Assembly: GCA_023548195.1 (NCBI GenBank)
Contig: JAJHZJ010000808.1
Coordinates: 5,065,182-5,129,181 of the forward strand
Direction of reading: 5' to 3'
Source: Bettongia penicillata ogilbyi
Taxonomy: Eukaryota; Chordata; Mammalia; Diprotodontia; Potoroidae
DNA length: 64,000 bases
Shown: in pieces, positions 29,945 through 41,062 of the stretch
Numbering within the stretch: the stretch's first letter is position 1
Layout of the letters: each line of letters opens with the position of its first letter
Program-made: the position numbers and the translations under genes
Notes under the pieces: model-generated
The model's database searches: none
Seen by the model: the letters and a program-made list of their open reading frames with translations, nothing else
What the model was told of the DNA's origin: nothing

Positions 29945-32900
29945 GGAGCTGTTGGCCAAGAGCCAACCAGATTTCCAAAGGTCCACCAAGATTTCCAAAA
30001 TCTGTGCACTCCTCCCTCCGGTCTGCAGCAGGAGGCTGAGGCTGGGCGCTGGAGATGTGGGGTAGACGGGGAGAAGAGCGATGTCCCCAACTCCCGAAGC
30101 TTTTCCCAGCCTTTCCCTGGTGTGTGGAAGGACGCAGTGACCCAAACTGAGGCGCCCAGGACTCTGCCTCTGGAGTCTCAGGCAGCAGAATACCTGCAGA
30201 CCCTCGCTCGGAGAAGTGAAGGGGAGAAGGTGGCAGGGGGGTTCGAGCGCCCTCTTTCCCCTGTGTTCCCAGAGGTGGAATCTTTAGTTGTGTCGAATCC
30301 AGAATGTTTGATCGATTGTCATTTTTCACTTAGGTGGTAGGCCAGAGACATCAGTAGAACCACTCGTTCCCAATCTAGGAGGCTCTGACCCACTTGAGTT
30401 GGGTTATTCTGGTCCGCGATAAGCATCAGTAGATGTAGATCTTAAGTTGGAATGCCTGAAATAGCCCTTTTAGAGAATATGCAAAGGGACCCTTGGACCC
30501 CTTTGGGAACGAAAAAAAAAAGGAGAATCTTTGTATTGGAGATAATAAAATTAGTCGATTTTTTTTTTTACAGGTTTTTGGATTGTAAAACTAATTATTA
30601 AGGTTTTTAAAAGGGTACACAATTGTTGATGCTGCTGCTTCTCTTAATTAGTTGATATGAGGTGCACGCACAGTTCTCAGTTGTCACTGATTGGGGTTTA
30701 AGCAATGATGAAGCATTTTGGACTTCTAGCGTGTTAACCTCCCTTCTACGCAAACAGGCACATACATATGCTTCTGTCCTAATCTATTACTATTGTATTG
30801 GGGACCCTGCAGACTTACTTCCAAACTACCCAAATGCATGCTGGACCTACAGACATTAGAACTGCGGTGTGCCTTACAGGTATGCCCAATTAAACCTTTA
30901 TTCCTTCATGTCAATTCCCCCACTTTTACTTCCATTTCCGTCAAGCATTTATCTTAGGTGCTGAGAAGACAGCAGATATAGCAGATAGATAATACTTGCC
31001 CTCAAATGGCTTAACTTCTACACAACAACTGACTTTAGAAGCAGTTTTTGGGTTTTAAATAGGACTTTATGTTCAGTATGGGTAATTTCTAGAATCTTTG
31101 TTGGTTTTTAAAATTGCTAGAAAGCCCCAAAAGATTCTAGATACCAAACAATGCTGGCATTCTCAATTCTTGCAGGGAGGAAGGGAAGAGGAGAGAAAGT
31201 CTGGTACCAAAGGCTTTTCTGTGGCCTTTCATTTCTTTTTATACTTCACTAAAGAAAATTCCTGTTTTGATAAATACTCTTATTACTGGCAGCAATGGCT
31301 GCCACATTTGTTTGAGACACATGTGAAGCACCTGTAATAACTGGGTTAGTAGACATCTGGATAAAATATCCAGATGCTTTAACTTAAATTATTTAACTTC
31401 CTAGGTTTAAAAAAAAATCTCTTAAGTTGGGGCAAGAACACCCTTTGAGAGTATCCAGGACATTATTGTGGTAAATGGTCTGTACCATGTTTCTTTATAT
31501 AGAAATAAAACTGGTGCAGCTGCCTTTTAAGTGTGGTGTAATTCAGATTGAGTAATATCTTGAAGCAGGTAATTATCAGATTTTGCTCTGGTTCTTCTGT
31601 TAAAAGAGTATGTTTGTTGTTCGGGGGTGGGGAGGGAGCACTTGATTTTGTCTCATTTCCTTGGGCTGTATACATAAGCTCCTGTAGAGGCCCATCCGTG
31701 GTTGTCTCTGTGTTGTCCTTGATCTGCATATTTATGTCCACTAAAATATGAAAACTAAAGCTGGACTTGTTAGTAGAATTAAAGGCTTTGCAAATGCACC
31801 ACTCCTGGGTTGTGGGACTTTTCTTTTGAACCCTGTGTACATTATTAAAAGAGCATATCTCCTTTCATTTACAGCATCTCCATTTCATTGAAAAGGTATC
31901 TTCACTTCCCAAGGGTATAATAAGCTACTACCAGAGGGGAAAAAAGAATCTGCCATAGTTGGTTTGTAGTGGTTGACAATCTTGAAATGTTAATGCTGAG
32001 TCTGCAAACCAGAATTAACCCAAGAGCCCTAACAGATGGTTTTGGAGAGCCCTGCCCTTTGAACAAAGCTTCCTAGGCTAATATAGTAATATAGCTGCTA
32101 GAGTAACTCCTGGGGGTATTGCTATCTTCAGACAATCTCATCTCCTCAAGTAGCTGCATTGTTCTCCTGCTACATCCTCATTATTACAGCTTTGTTTTTT
32201 ACGGGATGCTCTTGGTGATAGGTTCCCACCGGCTGTTACTGGTCAGGAATTTCACCATTTCCTCAGAATGCTTCCCTATGTGGAATAGGTTAATAATAAA
32301 CAATGTTTTGATTTTTGCCTGGCCCTCACAGCCCTTTGTCTTTGTATGTGTTGGCTAGAGAATATTCATTCTTAATCCTGATACTTGGGAAAAAAATTTT
32401 TAAAAACCAGCCCAGGGAAGAAATTCCAGTAGAGATAAGATAATTAATGAGGACTCTATCAGGCTATGGTGTCCTGCCTTTTTGAGGAATACTTTACTGG
32501 GCAGGAAACCTGGCAAGGGAACTCTGGGCTATCTTTTACCACGGCTGGCAAAGGTCGGATTCCGAATGGGAGTCAGACTTAGAATAGGCGAGGTTGATGT
32601 GGGTACAGATAGCGTTGCTCAGCGACACTTCCAGCAGCTTTTAATAGCTCTGGGAGCAGGTTGAATATTTTGCTATGCGTTTTAGGAGAACGGAGGAGAA
32701 AGGCAACTCAGAAAAGAAAAGGTCAGTCAACACTGACCTTGCTTAGGGTCTCCTCCAGACCTCCCCAGATGTGGCTAGTTTGGAAGGAAAGGGATATAAT
32801 TCTATCTCAAATTCTAGTGTAAAAACATAAAACTTCCCTGACATCACTTCAGCTACAAATGAAAGGTACCTGGGGATAGAAATGAAGTTATAAGCTCCAT

Positions 32901-33220
32901 ATTACTAAAACATTATTTTTTGCATTAGAGTAAAATTTTAGTCATGTGAATTCATACAATAACATCTGCTACATCAAAGCATATAAAATTACGGTTATAT
33001 TTTAAGATTAAGACGTACCACTCAATGCATTCTATACTAAACGGTGATAAACAATAGGAATTATCATATACCTGAATACTTTTAGCCCAGGATGCATTCA
33101 GAGGAACTTTAGTGAACAGAAATATGTGATCATCTCTTGCTAAGAGAATCTTCCTGTGCTGTGTTGTTTAGATTAGAAGCGTTTTATGGTAGGTATGTGA
33201 TTTTCACCCCATTTTTTTCA
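29945..33220. other. Repeat-poor start of LIMCH1 intron 1
   Basis: About 3.3 kb without a recognised SINE, LINE or exon; only short A/T runs (about 30511 and 30560). The scarcity of repeats next to the promoter is compatible with intronic regulatory DNA, but no specific site is claimed. Confidence 0.45.
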
Positions 33221-33229
33221 GTAGTCCCT

Positions 33230-33375
33230 CATTAGTTTTCATTTACAGATAATGAAATTGAGACCCAAGAGAGTTTAAGTGACTTGTCCTAGATTACACC
33301 TCCATTGTCAGAAGTGGGATTTGAACTCATGTCCTCTTAGACTTCAAGACCAATGCTGTTTGTCTCATAGTTCCT
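33230..33375 (-). mobile_element. MIR-type SINE, antisense
   Basis: CATTTACAGATAATGAAATTGAG, AAGTGACTTGTCC and GGATTTGAACTCATGTCC. Confidence 0.65.
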
Positions 33376-33642
33376 CAATTTGGTTTCATATTGGTATGCT
33401 GGACTGGGCTGCTAAGGTTTTGGGAGAGGCCTGGCTCTGTCAACATGGGTGTAAGGACTTTCTCCAACTCTTACTTATTCTCCTTAGGAGGCTTGTTTGT
33501 GACTCAATTCAGTTTTCACATGGGTGGAGAAGTTAGTTTCTGAAATGAACACTTGATTTGATTATTCCCTTGTCCCACCCCACCCCTTACCCCATGTAGG
33601 ATTAGTTTCTTCTCTCAGGTTGGGTTTGGTTCAATTCCAATA

Positions 33643-33715
33643 AGTATGTATGTTGTGTGTGTGTGTGTATGTGTATTTGTGTGTGCGCGCGTGTGTGTTT
33701 GTGTGCGTGTGTGTT
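33643..33715 (+). repeat. (TG)n imperfect microsatellite
   Basis: TGTGTG with TATG, TTTG and CGCGCG interruptions. Confidence 0.9.
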
Positions 33716-33719
33716 GGGA

Positions 33720-34575
33720 GGGGAGGAGCAACTAAGTTAGCAGGCTGCTTTAGCTCTCCAAGATTGAATTTTTAATGTTACTTGGCAATGAAGTAATGCT
33801 TGTATGTGTCTAACCTTTGAGATAATCCAGCATTTAGTGATCAGTAAAGTATTAAATGACCGATGTAAGTACCAGAATGAATGTGTGCCATTTGTCATTC
33901 ATTCTAATTCTTTACATCTGTAGGGTTTTGAGGACTTTTATAACTTTTAATTATAATCAAGATTTAAGTTTTCTTGACTGTTGTCTTTGGAGAGCCAAGG
34001 GATAGGAATAAAACCTTTCTGCTGGATAAATGGAAGAAGTAGTGATCGGTGAATAGATATGCAAATTAGACTATAATACATCTTCTGAGTTGTTTGTATA
34101 CATGGGCTGCTATTACACAATGCAAGTCACATGACTGGAGAACTGTGAGGTCCCAGTCTTTGAGGGGGCCAGGATAGGAGGAGGGGCTGGTACTTCTTGC
34201 CTAGGAGTCAGCCTGGAGACTGATTTATCATCAAATGAACTCCAGATGGGCAGAGGCAGAAGTATTGGCTATTTGCAGCCGAGTGGGCAGGATTAGGCTT
34301 GTGCTCCCAACAGCTTGGTTCTCCTGGCTCTGCCTACACTTGGCTGACTGTACATAATGGAGCTGCCATGCCGGACATCTGGCAGTGCCTTCCCTGATTA
34401 CAGTCAGTGCTAGGTGGGACAAGGCAAGATTGCAAACCTTTGGCAGCCCTTGAAAGTGCATTGTCAGTTCACATTCTTGATCAGTTGGTGATTGTGGCTA
34501 CACAATTAAAAGAAAAAGGTTTATTGATGCCTCTTGCTTTTATATCAGCCATTACTTGCTGTTTTCCTGTCTCCA
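33720..34575. other. No recognised feature
   Basis: No gene or clear repeat before the inverted-repeat arm. Confidence 0.4.
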
Positions 34576-34581
34576 TCGAAC

Positions 34582-34780
34582 CTTATTCCAGCCTCTTTTC
34601 ATCAGATGCCCTCAATATTTGATTGGTTTCTTAACTTCGTTCTGACTGAAGGCCATTGTGAAATCACTGGCACAACTGAATAGGGCCTACCTTCCATACC
34701 TGTCAGTATGACTGAAGGTGATGGAGGAGGAGATTCATGAGATGGAGGAGACAGAGTGGTATGCATCATCTCTGCCTGAA
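34582..34780 (+). repeat. Left arm of a 199-bp inverted repeat
   Basis: Aligned by hand to the complement of 35467-35665: 199 bases, no gaps, about 17 differences (roughly 91% identity), mostly transitions. Outside the arms the similarity stops abruptly. No known repeat family was recognised in the arm. Confidence 0.85.
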
Positions 34781-34894
34781 GTTATGTGACAGCTAATGGC
34801 ATCTGACCCTGTCTGTGCTTGTCGCTTCCCTACTTGGCCCCCTACTTCTGGGTCTGAAATCTGTCCTTACGGTTAATCAGAGTGAATTACCTTT

Positions 34895-35115
34895 TGGTGT
34901 TATTTTCATTTACATTACTGTATTCATTGCATACAGTGATCTCTTGGGTCTTCTTTCATTTTCACAATTTACATAAATCTTCTTGTGTTTTTCTGAATTC
35001 ATCATGTTTGCTGTTTCTGAGGAAATGGTAATATTCTATAACATTTCATGTAGCATAGTTTGTTCAGTCATTTCCTAATCAATGTGCTTATCTTTGCTTC
35101 CAGTTTGGTAGCTGC
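34895..35115 (-). mobile_element. L1 3' fragment, antisense, in the inverted-repeat spacer
   Basis: TTTACATAAATCTTCTTGTG, AATTCATCATGTTTGC and TAGTTTGTTCAGTCATTTCC are complemented L1 3' landmarks. Confidence 0.65.
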
Positions 35116-35154
35116 TGAATTCCAAATGAGGGGCTTATAGAATGAGAATGAAGT

Positions 35155-35277
35155 TGTTTTTCAGTCGTTTCCAACTTTTTGATTCCATTTGGGGTTTTCT
35201 TGGCAAAGATGATGGAGTGGCTTGTCATTTCCTTCTCCAACTCATTTTACAGATGAGGAAGCTGAGGCAAACAGGGT
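35155..35277 (-). mobile_element. tRNA-RTE SINE tail fragment, antisense, in the spacer
   Basis: TTTGGGGTTTTCTTGGCAAAG and CATTTCCTTCTCCAACTC, then CAGATGAGGAAGCTGAGGC. Confidence 0.75.
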
Positions 35278-35466
35278 AAATGGCACTGGATTTTCTGTTG
35301 ATGGGTAAACCAGGAGGAGAAGCATAAATTCCATGTTTAGCAATATGATGAGAGTTTGCTGTGTGTGGTAAAAGCCCCTCTGTATATGAACTAAATATGT
35401 GTCCACATGAGTCTTGCAAGATCTTAGACACATGGAGATCATTATCGGGAGGTTATCATCCCCATG

Positions 35467-35665
35467 TTCAGGTAGAGATGATATATACCATTCTGTCTCC
35501 TTCATCTCCTGCATCTCCTCCTCCATCGCTTTCAGTCATGTTGACTAGTATGGAAGGTAGACCCTATTCAGTTGTGCCAGTGATTTCACAATGGCCTTTA
35601 GTCAGAATGAAGTTAAGAAACCAATCAAATATTGAGGGCATCTGATGAAAAGAGCCTGGAATAAG
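35467..35665 (-). repeat. Right arm of a 199-bp inverted repeat
   Basis: Complement of 34582-34780, separated from it by 686 bases. An ATG-led stretch (ATGACTGAAAGCGATGGAGG on the minus strand) is present in this arm, but the open frame (35526-35242) has no recognisable domain. Confidence 0.85.
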
Positions 35666-35669
35666 AAGA

Positions 35670-35960
35670 GGTACCTTGTTTAAGGGAGAAAGGAGATAAT
35701 GAATATAATTCATTTTGTAAGCCTTTAATTTCTGTAAAATGTCAGTTATTGTTATTATTTGCTGTCTGCTAAAGCTTTGAATACCATGAGTGCCTGTGCT
35801 TGTATCTCATGCTTCAAAAGTGGAACCTTAGCATAGAAATTTCTTGTGCCTTAACTTACCAATTTCCTTTCAACCTTTTTGCTTCTATTCCTGTGCCGAT
35901 GGGGAGAGGGGAAAGTTTAGGTGGGGAAATGAAATTTTATGTTAAAAGTTGACTATTTCA
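35670..35960. other. No recognised feature
   Basis: Short unassigned gap. Confidence 0.4.
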
Positions 35961-35965
35961 TTGCT

Positions 35966-36138
35966 GCTGGTCAGACACTTTCTAGCTGTGTGACCCTTGG
36001 CAAATTATTTCACCCTGTTTGCCTCAGTTTCTTCATGTGTAAAATGAGCTGGAGAAGGAAATGGCAAACTACTCCAGTGTCTTTGCCAAGAAAACCCCAA
36101 ATGGAATCACGAAAAATTGGACATGACCGAAAAACTGA
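35966..36138 (+). mobile_element. tRNA-RTE SINE, sense, 5'-truncated
   Basis: CAGACACTTTCTAGCTGTGTG through GAGCTGGAGAAGGAAATGGC and GAAAACCCCAAATGG; the first part of the tRNA head is missing. Confidence 0.8.
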
Positions 36139-36262
36139 GGTGACGGGGCTGAGTGCCTTGCCCCTGGGGTCACACAGCAAGTAAATGTCTGAGACCAGAT
36201 TTGAACTCAGGAAGATAATGAGTGTTTGACTCAAGGCCCAGCCCCCTATCTGTTATACTACT
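36135..36262 (-). mobile_element. tRNA-type SINE head, antisense, abutting the previous SINE
   Basis: AAAACTGAGGTGACGGGG, GGGTCACACAGCAAGTAAATG and TTTGAACTCAGGAAG, ending ACTTGGCTAGC. Together with 35966-36138 it forms a head-to-head style fold-back. Confidence 0.75.
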
Positions 36263-36594
36263 TGGCTAGCACAGGTATCCTATGAAGTAGGCCACCTCTC
36301 TGAAATCTGTCCTGGATATTCTCCCCTATGATACTTTCTCTCTTTTCTGAATTCATACAGTACTTATCTTTGTCATGTGTTCTAATAGTTAATCACATTT
36401 TCCCTTACATACCTCAGTTGTTTGGTATATAGTTCCAGTGAGAGTGTGAACAAACTCCAATACCCAGGGTGGTGTCATGTATCTTTGCTGTTATTACTTA
36501 TTTTGCTTCTTGATTTTGGTGTAAAAGAGCATTGCTTCTGAGTGGCCCCTTGTTTAAGTCCAGTTAACATTTTTGATCTTTGACCGTAATGACA

Positions 36595-36840
36595 ATAGCT
36601 GACATTTATATAGTCCTTTAGTTTTTAAAAGCACTTTATATGACAGTGTTTTACAAATTTAAAAACACTTTTATGCATGATTTTATTTGATTCTCATGAT
36701 TATCTGTGAGGTAGGTAATATTATCCCTGTTTTACAGTTAAGAAAACTGAGGTTTAGGAAAGGTTAAGTAACCTGTCCATGGTCACACAGAACTAATAAA
36801 TGTGTAGATAGGATTTTGATCTGCCTTTCTTCTTTTGACT
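36595..36840 (-). mobile_element. MIR-related SINE, antisense
   Basis: ACATTTATATAGTCCTTTAG, TGTGAGGTAGGTAATATTATCC, CAGTTAAGAAAACTGAGG and CATGGTCACACAG. Confidence 0.65.
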
Positions 36841-36844
36841 CTAA

Positions 36845-37325
36845 AATGCATTACAACTAGCCCTCTGGAACTATTTTCCCATGGTTCTTTGAATGATTTC
36901 CATGGAGAATATTCTTCTTTCCTTAGAGAATTTTACCTGGGACAAGTTAGTTGTTAAGTTCAGTCAAAAAGCGTGTCCATAGAGAAGTTTGACAGTCATA
37001 TTAGATACCCAGGCTCATAGTCTGATAGCTGAAAGTAGCCTGGAAGAATTTTGACTTACTTTTAAAGAGTCTCAGTCCTCATGCTTCAGTGAGACTCTCA
37101 TGATGGAGGGTTAAATCAATTAACATGTGTGTGCGTTGCTTGCTGGTTGAATTCTACTGTTGGTTCAAAGTCCAGCTTCATTTTGAGCCTTATTTAATGG
37201 TGGAAGGTTTGTTCCCCCCTCTTAGAAAGTACCATCTTTTGACTGATATTTTTTAGGGGCTGTTTGCTTAAAGACATGGGCTGGAAAAGCCCTTTTTATA
37301 TATTTGAGGCAGAAGGTCAGTAGGT
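36845..37325. other. No recognised feature
   Basis: No gene or clear repeat seen. Confidence 0.4.
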
Positions 37326-37329
37326 TTTA

Positions 37330-37520
37330 ATATACTGATAGTATTTATGCAGTGCGTTAAAGTTTACAGAGTACCATACATATCTTATGAGTAGGTACTC
37401 TTATTATCCCCATATAGATGAGGAGGCTTAGTTTGAGAGAAGTTAAGTGACTTGCTCAGGGTCACACAGCTAATTCATGTCTTAGAATGTGACCTTGGGT
37501 CTTTCTGACTCATCTCCTCT
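37330..37520 (-). mobile_element. MIR-related SINE, antisense
   Basis: GTATTTATGCAGTGCGTTAAAG, ATTATCCCCATATAGATGAGG, AAGTTAAGTGACTTGCTCAGG. Confidence 0.65.
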
Positions 37521-37524
37521 CCCA

Positions 37525-38660
37525 CCTGACGTGTAGTTCTGCTAATGCCTCTTTGTGTGGTGGTGCGAACCTAGCATGGTTTCATGTTAGTGAAACTCAA
37601 GGTGTTCCAGGTCTTACCAAGCTATTCAGGCTTCAGGTCTGCCCTGGTGATAGATTGCTCTTATTATCATGGGATCTGGACCTGCCCAGCTCATGTTATA
37701 AGGGCATAGCACGAGAAACTTGGTCACTAGGTACCAAATTGTTTTTGGCCATAGAAACTCATGAAACCACTAGAGGGGTTATGATTTATGTGGCTAGAGA
37801 AACTGTATACACCCAGTGAAATCACAGATCATTGGAAATATTGACGTGTATGTTCTCAGCGGAAAAATACTTAGAATTTCTTCTGTGGGTCTTATAATTA
37901 AAGAGGCAATGTCAAAGGAGAAAACTCACAGCAACAAAAAACAAACCTGTTTTAAGTATTTGAGAAAGTCGTCCCCTCCTCTCACTCCCTCTCCCCCAGT
38001 AAAATCCTGAATGACATAGGAAAAAACTGTCAAATGGAAAAAAAATCTTTAGGGAAAAAAATGAGTGACCCACAGTTGGAAGTTTTGTGTATGAGGAAGG
38101 ATATTTATTTCACTTCGGCTGAGGTAAAATTCCATAACTGATACTGAGAAAAAAATTTTAAGAGCCAAGTCCTCTTGCAGTGAATCCTGTCTCAATAGCT
38201 ATTGAACTTCAGGAGGGAGGATGGAACAAGATGAAATCATATGTTGATGTGGTATACTTCAAGGAAACCTTGACTGAAACTTTTTCCTATCTAAAGATAA
38301 CTATTTTCTAGAATAGTCTTAGCAAAAAGATAAAATTTTCTTTGTCTCCTGTACCAGTGAGAACAGACTCGAAGGAATCCATGACCTTCTTGCTGTGGAT
38401 GTTTTCTCCATTGGCTTACTTAAAATTTCTCCATGACTGTCCATCCCATTGGACTCTTTTGTACATCCTCCCCTTAAGTTCCTTTAAGAAAGGGGTAAGG
38501 GTGGATGCAGCAGCAGTGGGTTTCCTTGCTTTTTTTCTGGAGCATACCAATGGATCACTTGTATTGTTCAGCTCTTATTCATTGGTATTGCCACATAACC
38601 AACCCATTCCTTTTTACTCTTACATTTTACTGATAGCATCCTTTAGTTCAGGCTTCCCCC
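37525..38660. other. No recognised feature
   Basis: Overlapping open frames at 37553-38010 and 38342-38665 show no domain or exon structure; treated as chance. Confidence 0.4.
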
Positions 38661-38664
38661 CTTG

Positions 38665-39185
38665 AAAGTTCCGTCTTATTCTTTAGTTGTTCAATTATGT
38701 CTTGTTCTTTGTGACCCTATGGACTCTTCTGTTCTCCACTATTTCTCAAAGAAGACTGATCCAGTTCATGTTCATTGTTGCCATGACACTATCTATCCAT
38801 CTCATCCTCTGCTATCTCCTTCTCCTTTTTGCCTTCTACCTTTCCCAACATCACAGTCTTTTCCAGTGAATCATGTTTTCTCGTTATGTGACCAAAGTAT
38901 GTAAGCTTCAACTTCAGTATTTGATTTTCTAGTGAATAGCTTGAATTAATTTCTTTAAAGGTTGATTGTTTTGATCTCCTTGCTGTCCAAAGGACTCTTG
39001 AAAGTCTTCTCCAGCACCACAAGTTGAAAGTGGTAGTTCTGCACGCTCAGTTTTCCCTATAGTCTAACTCTCCCAGCAATTCATTGCAACCAGAAAAATT
39101 GCAGCTTTGACTACATGGACCTTTGTCAGCAGGGTGATGTCTTTGCTTTTTAGTATGTTGTCTAGCCAGGAAGGCAGCTGAAGAA
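38665..39185 (-). mobile_element. BovB/RTE-clade LINE, C-terminal end, antisense
   Basis: The minus-strand frame 39022-38789 contains WCWRRLSRVLWTARRSKQS and LKLTYFGHITRKHDSLEKT, the conserved C-terminal block of BovB/RTE reverse-transcriptase proteins (GHI/MRK..SLEKT..MLGKVEGK). The sequence to the left gives the 3' terminal part (GGGTCACAAAGAACAAGACA on the minus strand), which is the source type for the SINE tails in this window. 5'-truncated near 39185. Confidence 0.85.
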
Positions 39186-39194
39186 GGTACTGTG

Positions 39195-39410
39195 AAGTGC
39201 TTAGAATTTGGTCAAACATGGAAGACACCGGAAGTCATCCCCTGCATCCTGGGCCATCACCAGTTATCCTGACTTTTGGCTTGCCGCTGGACTTTAATGA
39301 CTGAAAGAGACAGTGAGGCTGATGATTTTGTGCAATGTCGCCTTGTTTAAATCCAGTTTGCTTGAAAGTCGAGACATCTCACTATGATGTTGTTGGTTCT
39401 CTTCTAACTG
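39195..39410 (+). mobile_element. tRNA-RTE SINE (second tail type), sense, decayed
   Basis: CCCCTGCATCCTGGGCCATCACC, CAGTGAGGCTGATGATTTTG and AATGTCGCCTTG follow the order of the second SINE tail. Confidence 0.5.
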
Positions 39411-39414
39411 AAGG

Positions 39415-40485
39415 GAACAGCAAGGTGCCTAGGCTGTCATAGATGCTTAATTAGTAATCCATGGATTGGTTGAATTTAAAACCATTCTGACCTACTTGAA
39501 TCTCATGACAAGTTTTTCGCAGATGCTTTTTCCCTTCTACCGCTTAACCTTTAAACACTCTAGTTTCTCCAAATAATCCATTATGAATCTTTGTAGAAAA
39601 CAGTTTTCTTTGAAAACACTGATAAAAAAGAAGGGTAGAAGGACTTAATTGCATTTTTGTTGCTATAAGTAACAAACTTAAAAAAATCTTAAACTTATTC
39701 TTCATCAACCGGAATGCTTATCCAATGTGGATTTGTAAAGTTATTTTTTCTTCTAGTCAGCACTGATTTTTTTCTTAAAGTATTACTTTGTTAATTTTTA
39801 TTTTAAGGGGTGATTAGTACTTGAGATTATTAAAGAAACAATATGAAATGAGTAGACTGAAGCAAATAGTTTTCCATTTCACTCATTTGGAAATGTACTT
39901 TTAGCTGTAAGTTCTGATTAAGAAGTAATATTCTAAAATCCTTTTTGTAGCTATAGCTCTATACTTAATTTATTGAGAAGAGCTATAATTTTAAAAATAT
40001 AATGATGATGCATTTGCAGACAACCCAAGGGGAAGGGATGCTGTTCATTGGTTTGTTCTAAATCAGCAACACCTAAGAAGATACTATATTTCTATATCTG
40101 CATTTCAACTTAATTGTATTTGATTGAAATCATTTCTAAATCATATTAACACATTGTGACTAAAATTAGCTATGAAACTGAAGCCTTGGATAATATTATT
40201 CAACAGTAACATTTAGGTCATGGTTCCTATAGAACTAATTGATCTCTATAGCTTTGTTTTACTGTAATTTTTTTCATCGTATTTCTGTAAAATGAATTAA
40301 TGTTATATGAGTTTTACTTGTATCTCACAGTTCTTTCACTGTATGTTCCTCTCACAGAGATGTCATTACACTGAAGCCTCAGGGGTCCATCTCAGCCTTT
40401 GACTTCCTGAGCCCCATTTTGGTTTTTTCTCCACTAGAACATGCTAGTAATATTTGCAACAGAAGTGTAAATTAGAGTCTTGTTC
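39415..40485. other. AT-rich, no recognised repeat
   Basis: About 1 kb of AT-rich DNA without a recognised element or exon. Confidence 0.4.
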
Positions 40486-40489
40486 TGAG

Positions 40490-40665
40490 ACAGAATGTGA
40501 TAGAGTGCAAATAACAAAGGAATTTGGAGTCCCAAGGACTCTGCCACATACCTTCCTGGCATTTACCTTCTCTGGTCCTTTGTCTACTTTTCTGTAAAAT
40601 AATGAAGTGTTTGGAGTAGACCACTTCTAAAGTCCCTTTCAACTCTAAATCTGTGATCCTATTTT
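40490..40665 (+). mobile_element. THER1/MIR-type SINE, sense
   Basis: GGAGTCCCAAGGACTCTGCC, CTTTTCTGTAAAATAATGAAG and AAAGTCCCTTTCAACTCTAAATC with GTGATCCTAT. Confidence 0.65.
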
Positions 40666-40829
40666 CTTTCAAACAGCTGATTGTTTAATTTGGGATATAG
40701 AAATATGAAAAATGAGAACAATATATGACAATATGTGATTAAATGCCTGATTGAGTGATGTGGACTCTAAATGCTATAGATCTGTAGAGAAGGGAAGGAG
40801 AGGAAAGGTTTTATGGAAAACCTTGAGTC

Positions 40830-41050
40830 TTCAGTTGCGTTTTGAAGACAGGTAGAATTTGGACGGATAGGGAAGACATTTTAAGTGGAGGGAGAAGGTT
40901 GGGAATTGGTATGGTTTCTGTGGAGAACACTAAGAGGTCCAGTCTGACTCTTGACAAAACAGTGGTAAGATGGATTTGGGCAGATAGGATAGGATCTAAT
41001 AATGAAGAACTGTAAAAATCAAAGGAGATAAGAGCTATTTCCCATAAGAT
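40830..41050 (-). mobile_element. L2 fragment, antisense
   Basis: CAGTTGCGTTTTGAAGACAGG, AGACATTTTAAGTGGAGGGAG and similar text follow antisense L2 order. Diverged. Confidence 0.4.
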
Positions 41051-41062
41051 AGTTTATTGAAT

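Noticed and set aside
28553..30090. Long open frames of 130-236 codons on both strands across the CpG island (for example 29380-30090 minus, 28845-29492 minus, 28602-29174 plus)
   Set aside because: They overlap one another on both strands, are rich in Pro, Arg, Ala and Gly, and arise because stop codons are rare in very GC-rich DNA. None shows a domain.
29507..30340. 277-codon frame starting at TTG 29507
   Set aside because: Only the 29 codons from ATG 29513 to 29599 match LIMCH1. A consensus splice donor follows, so the rest is intron.
34582..35665. Inverted repeat as a CRISPR, phage or insertion-sequence structure
   Set aside because: Setting is an animal intron with SINEs and LINEs; no transposase frame or array of spacers is present.
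38789..39022. 77-codon minus-strand frame as a host gene
   Set aside because: The sequence is the conserved C-terminus of BovB/RTE LINE protein.
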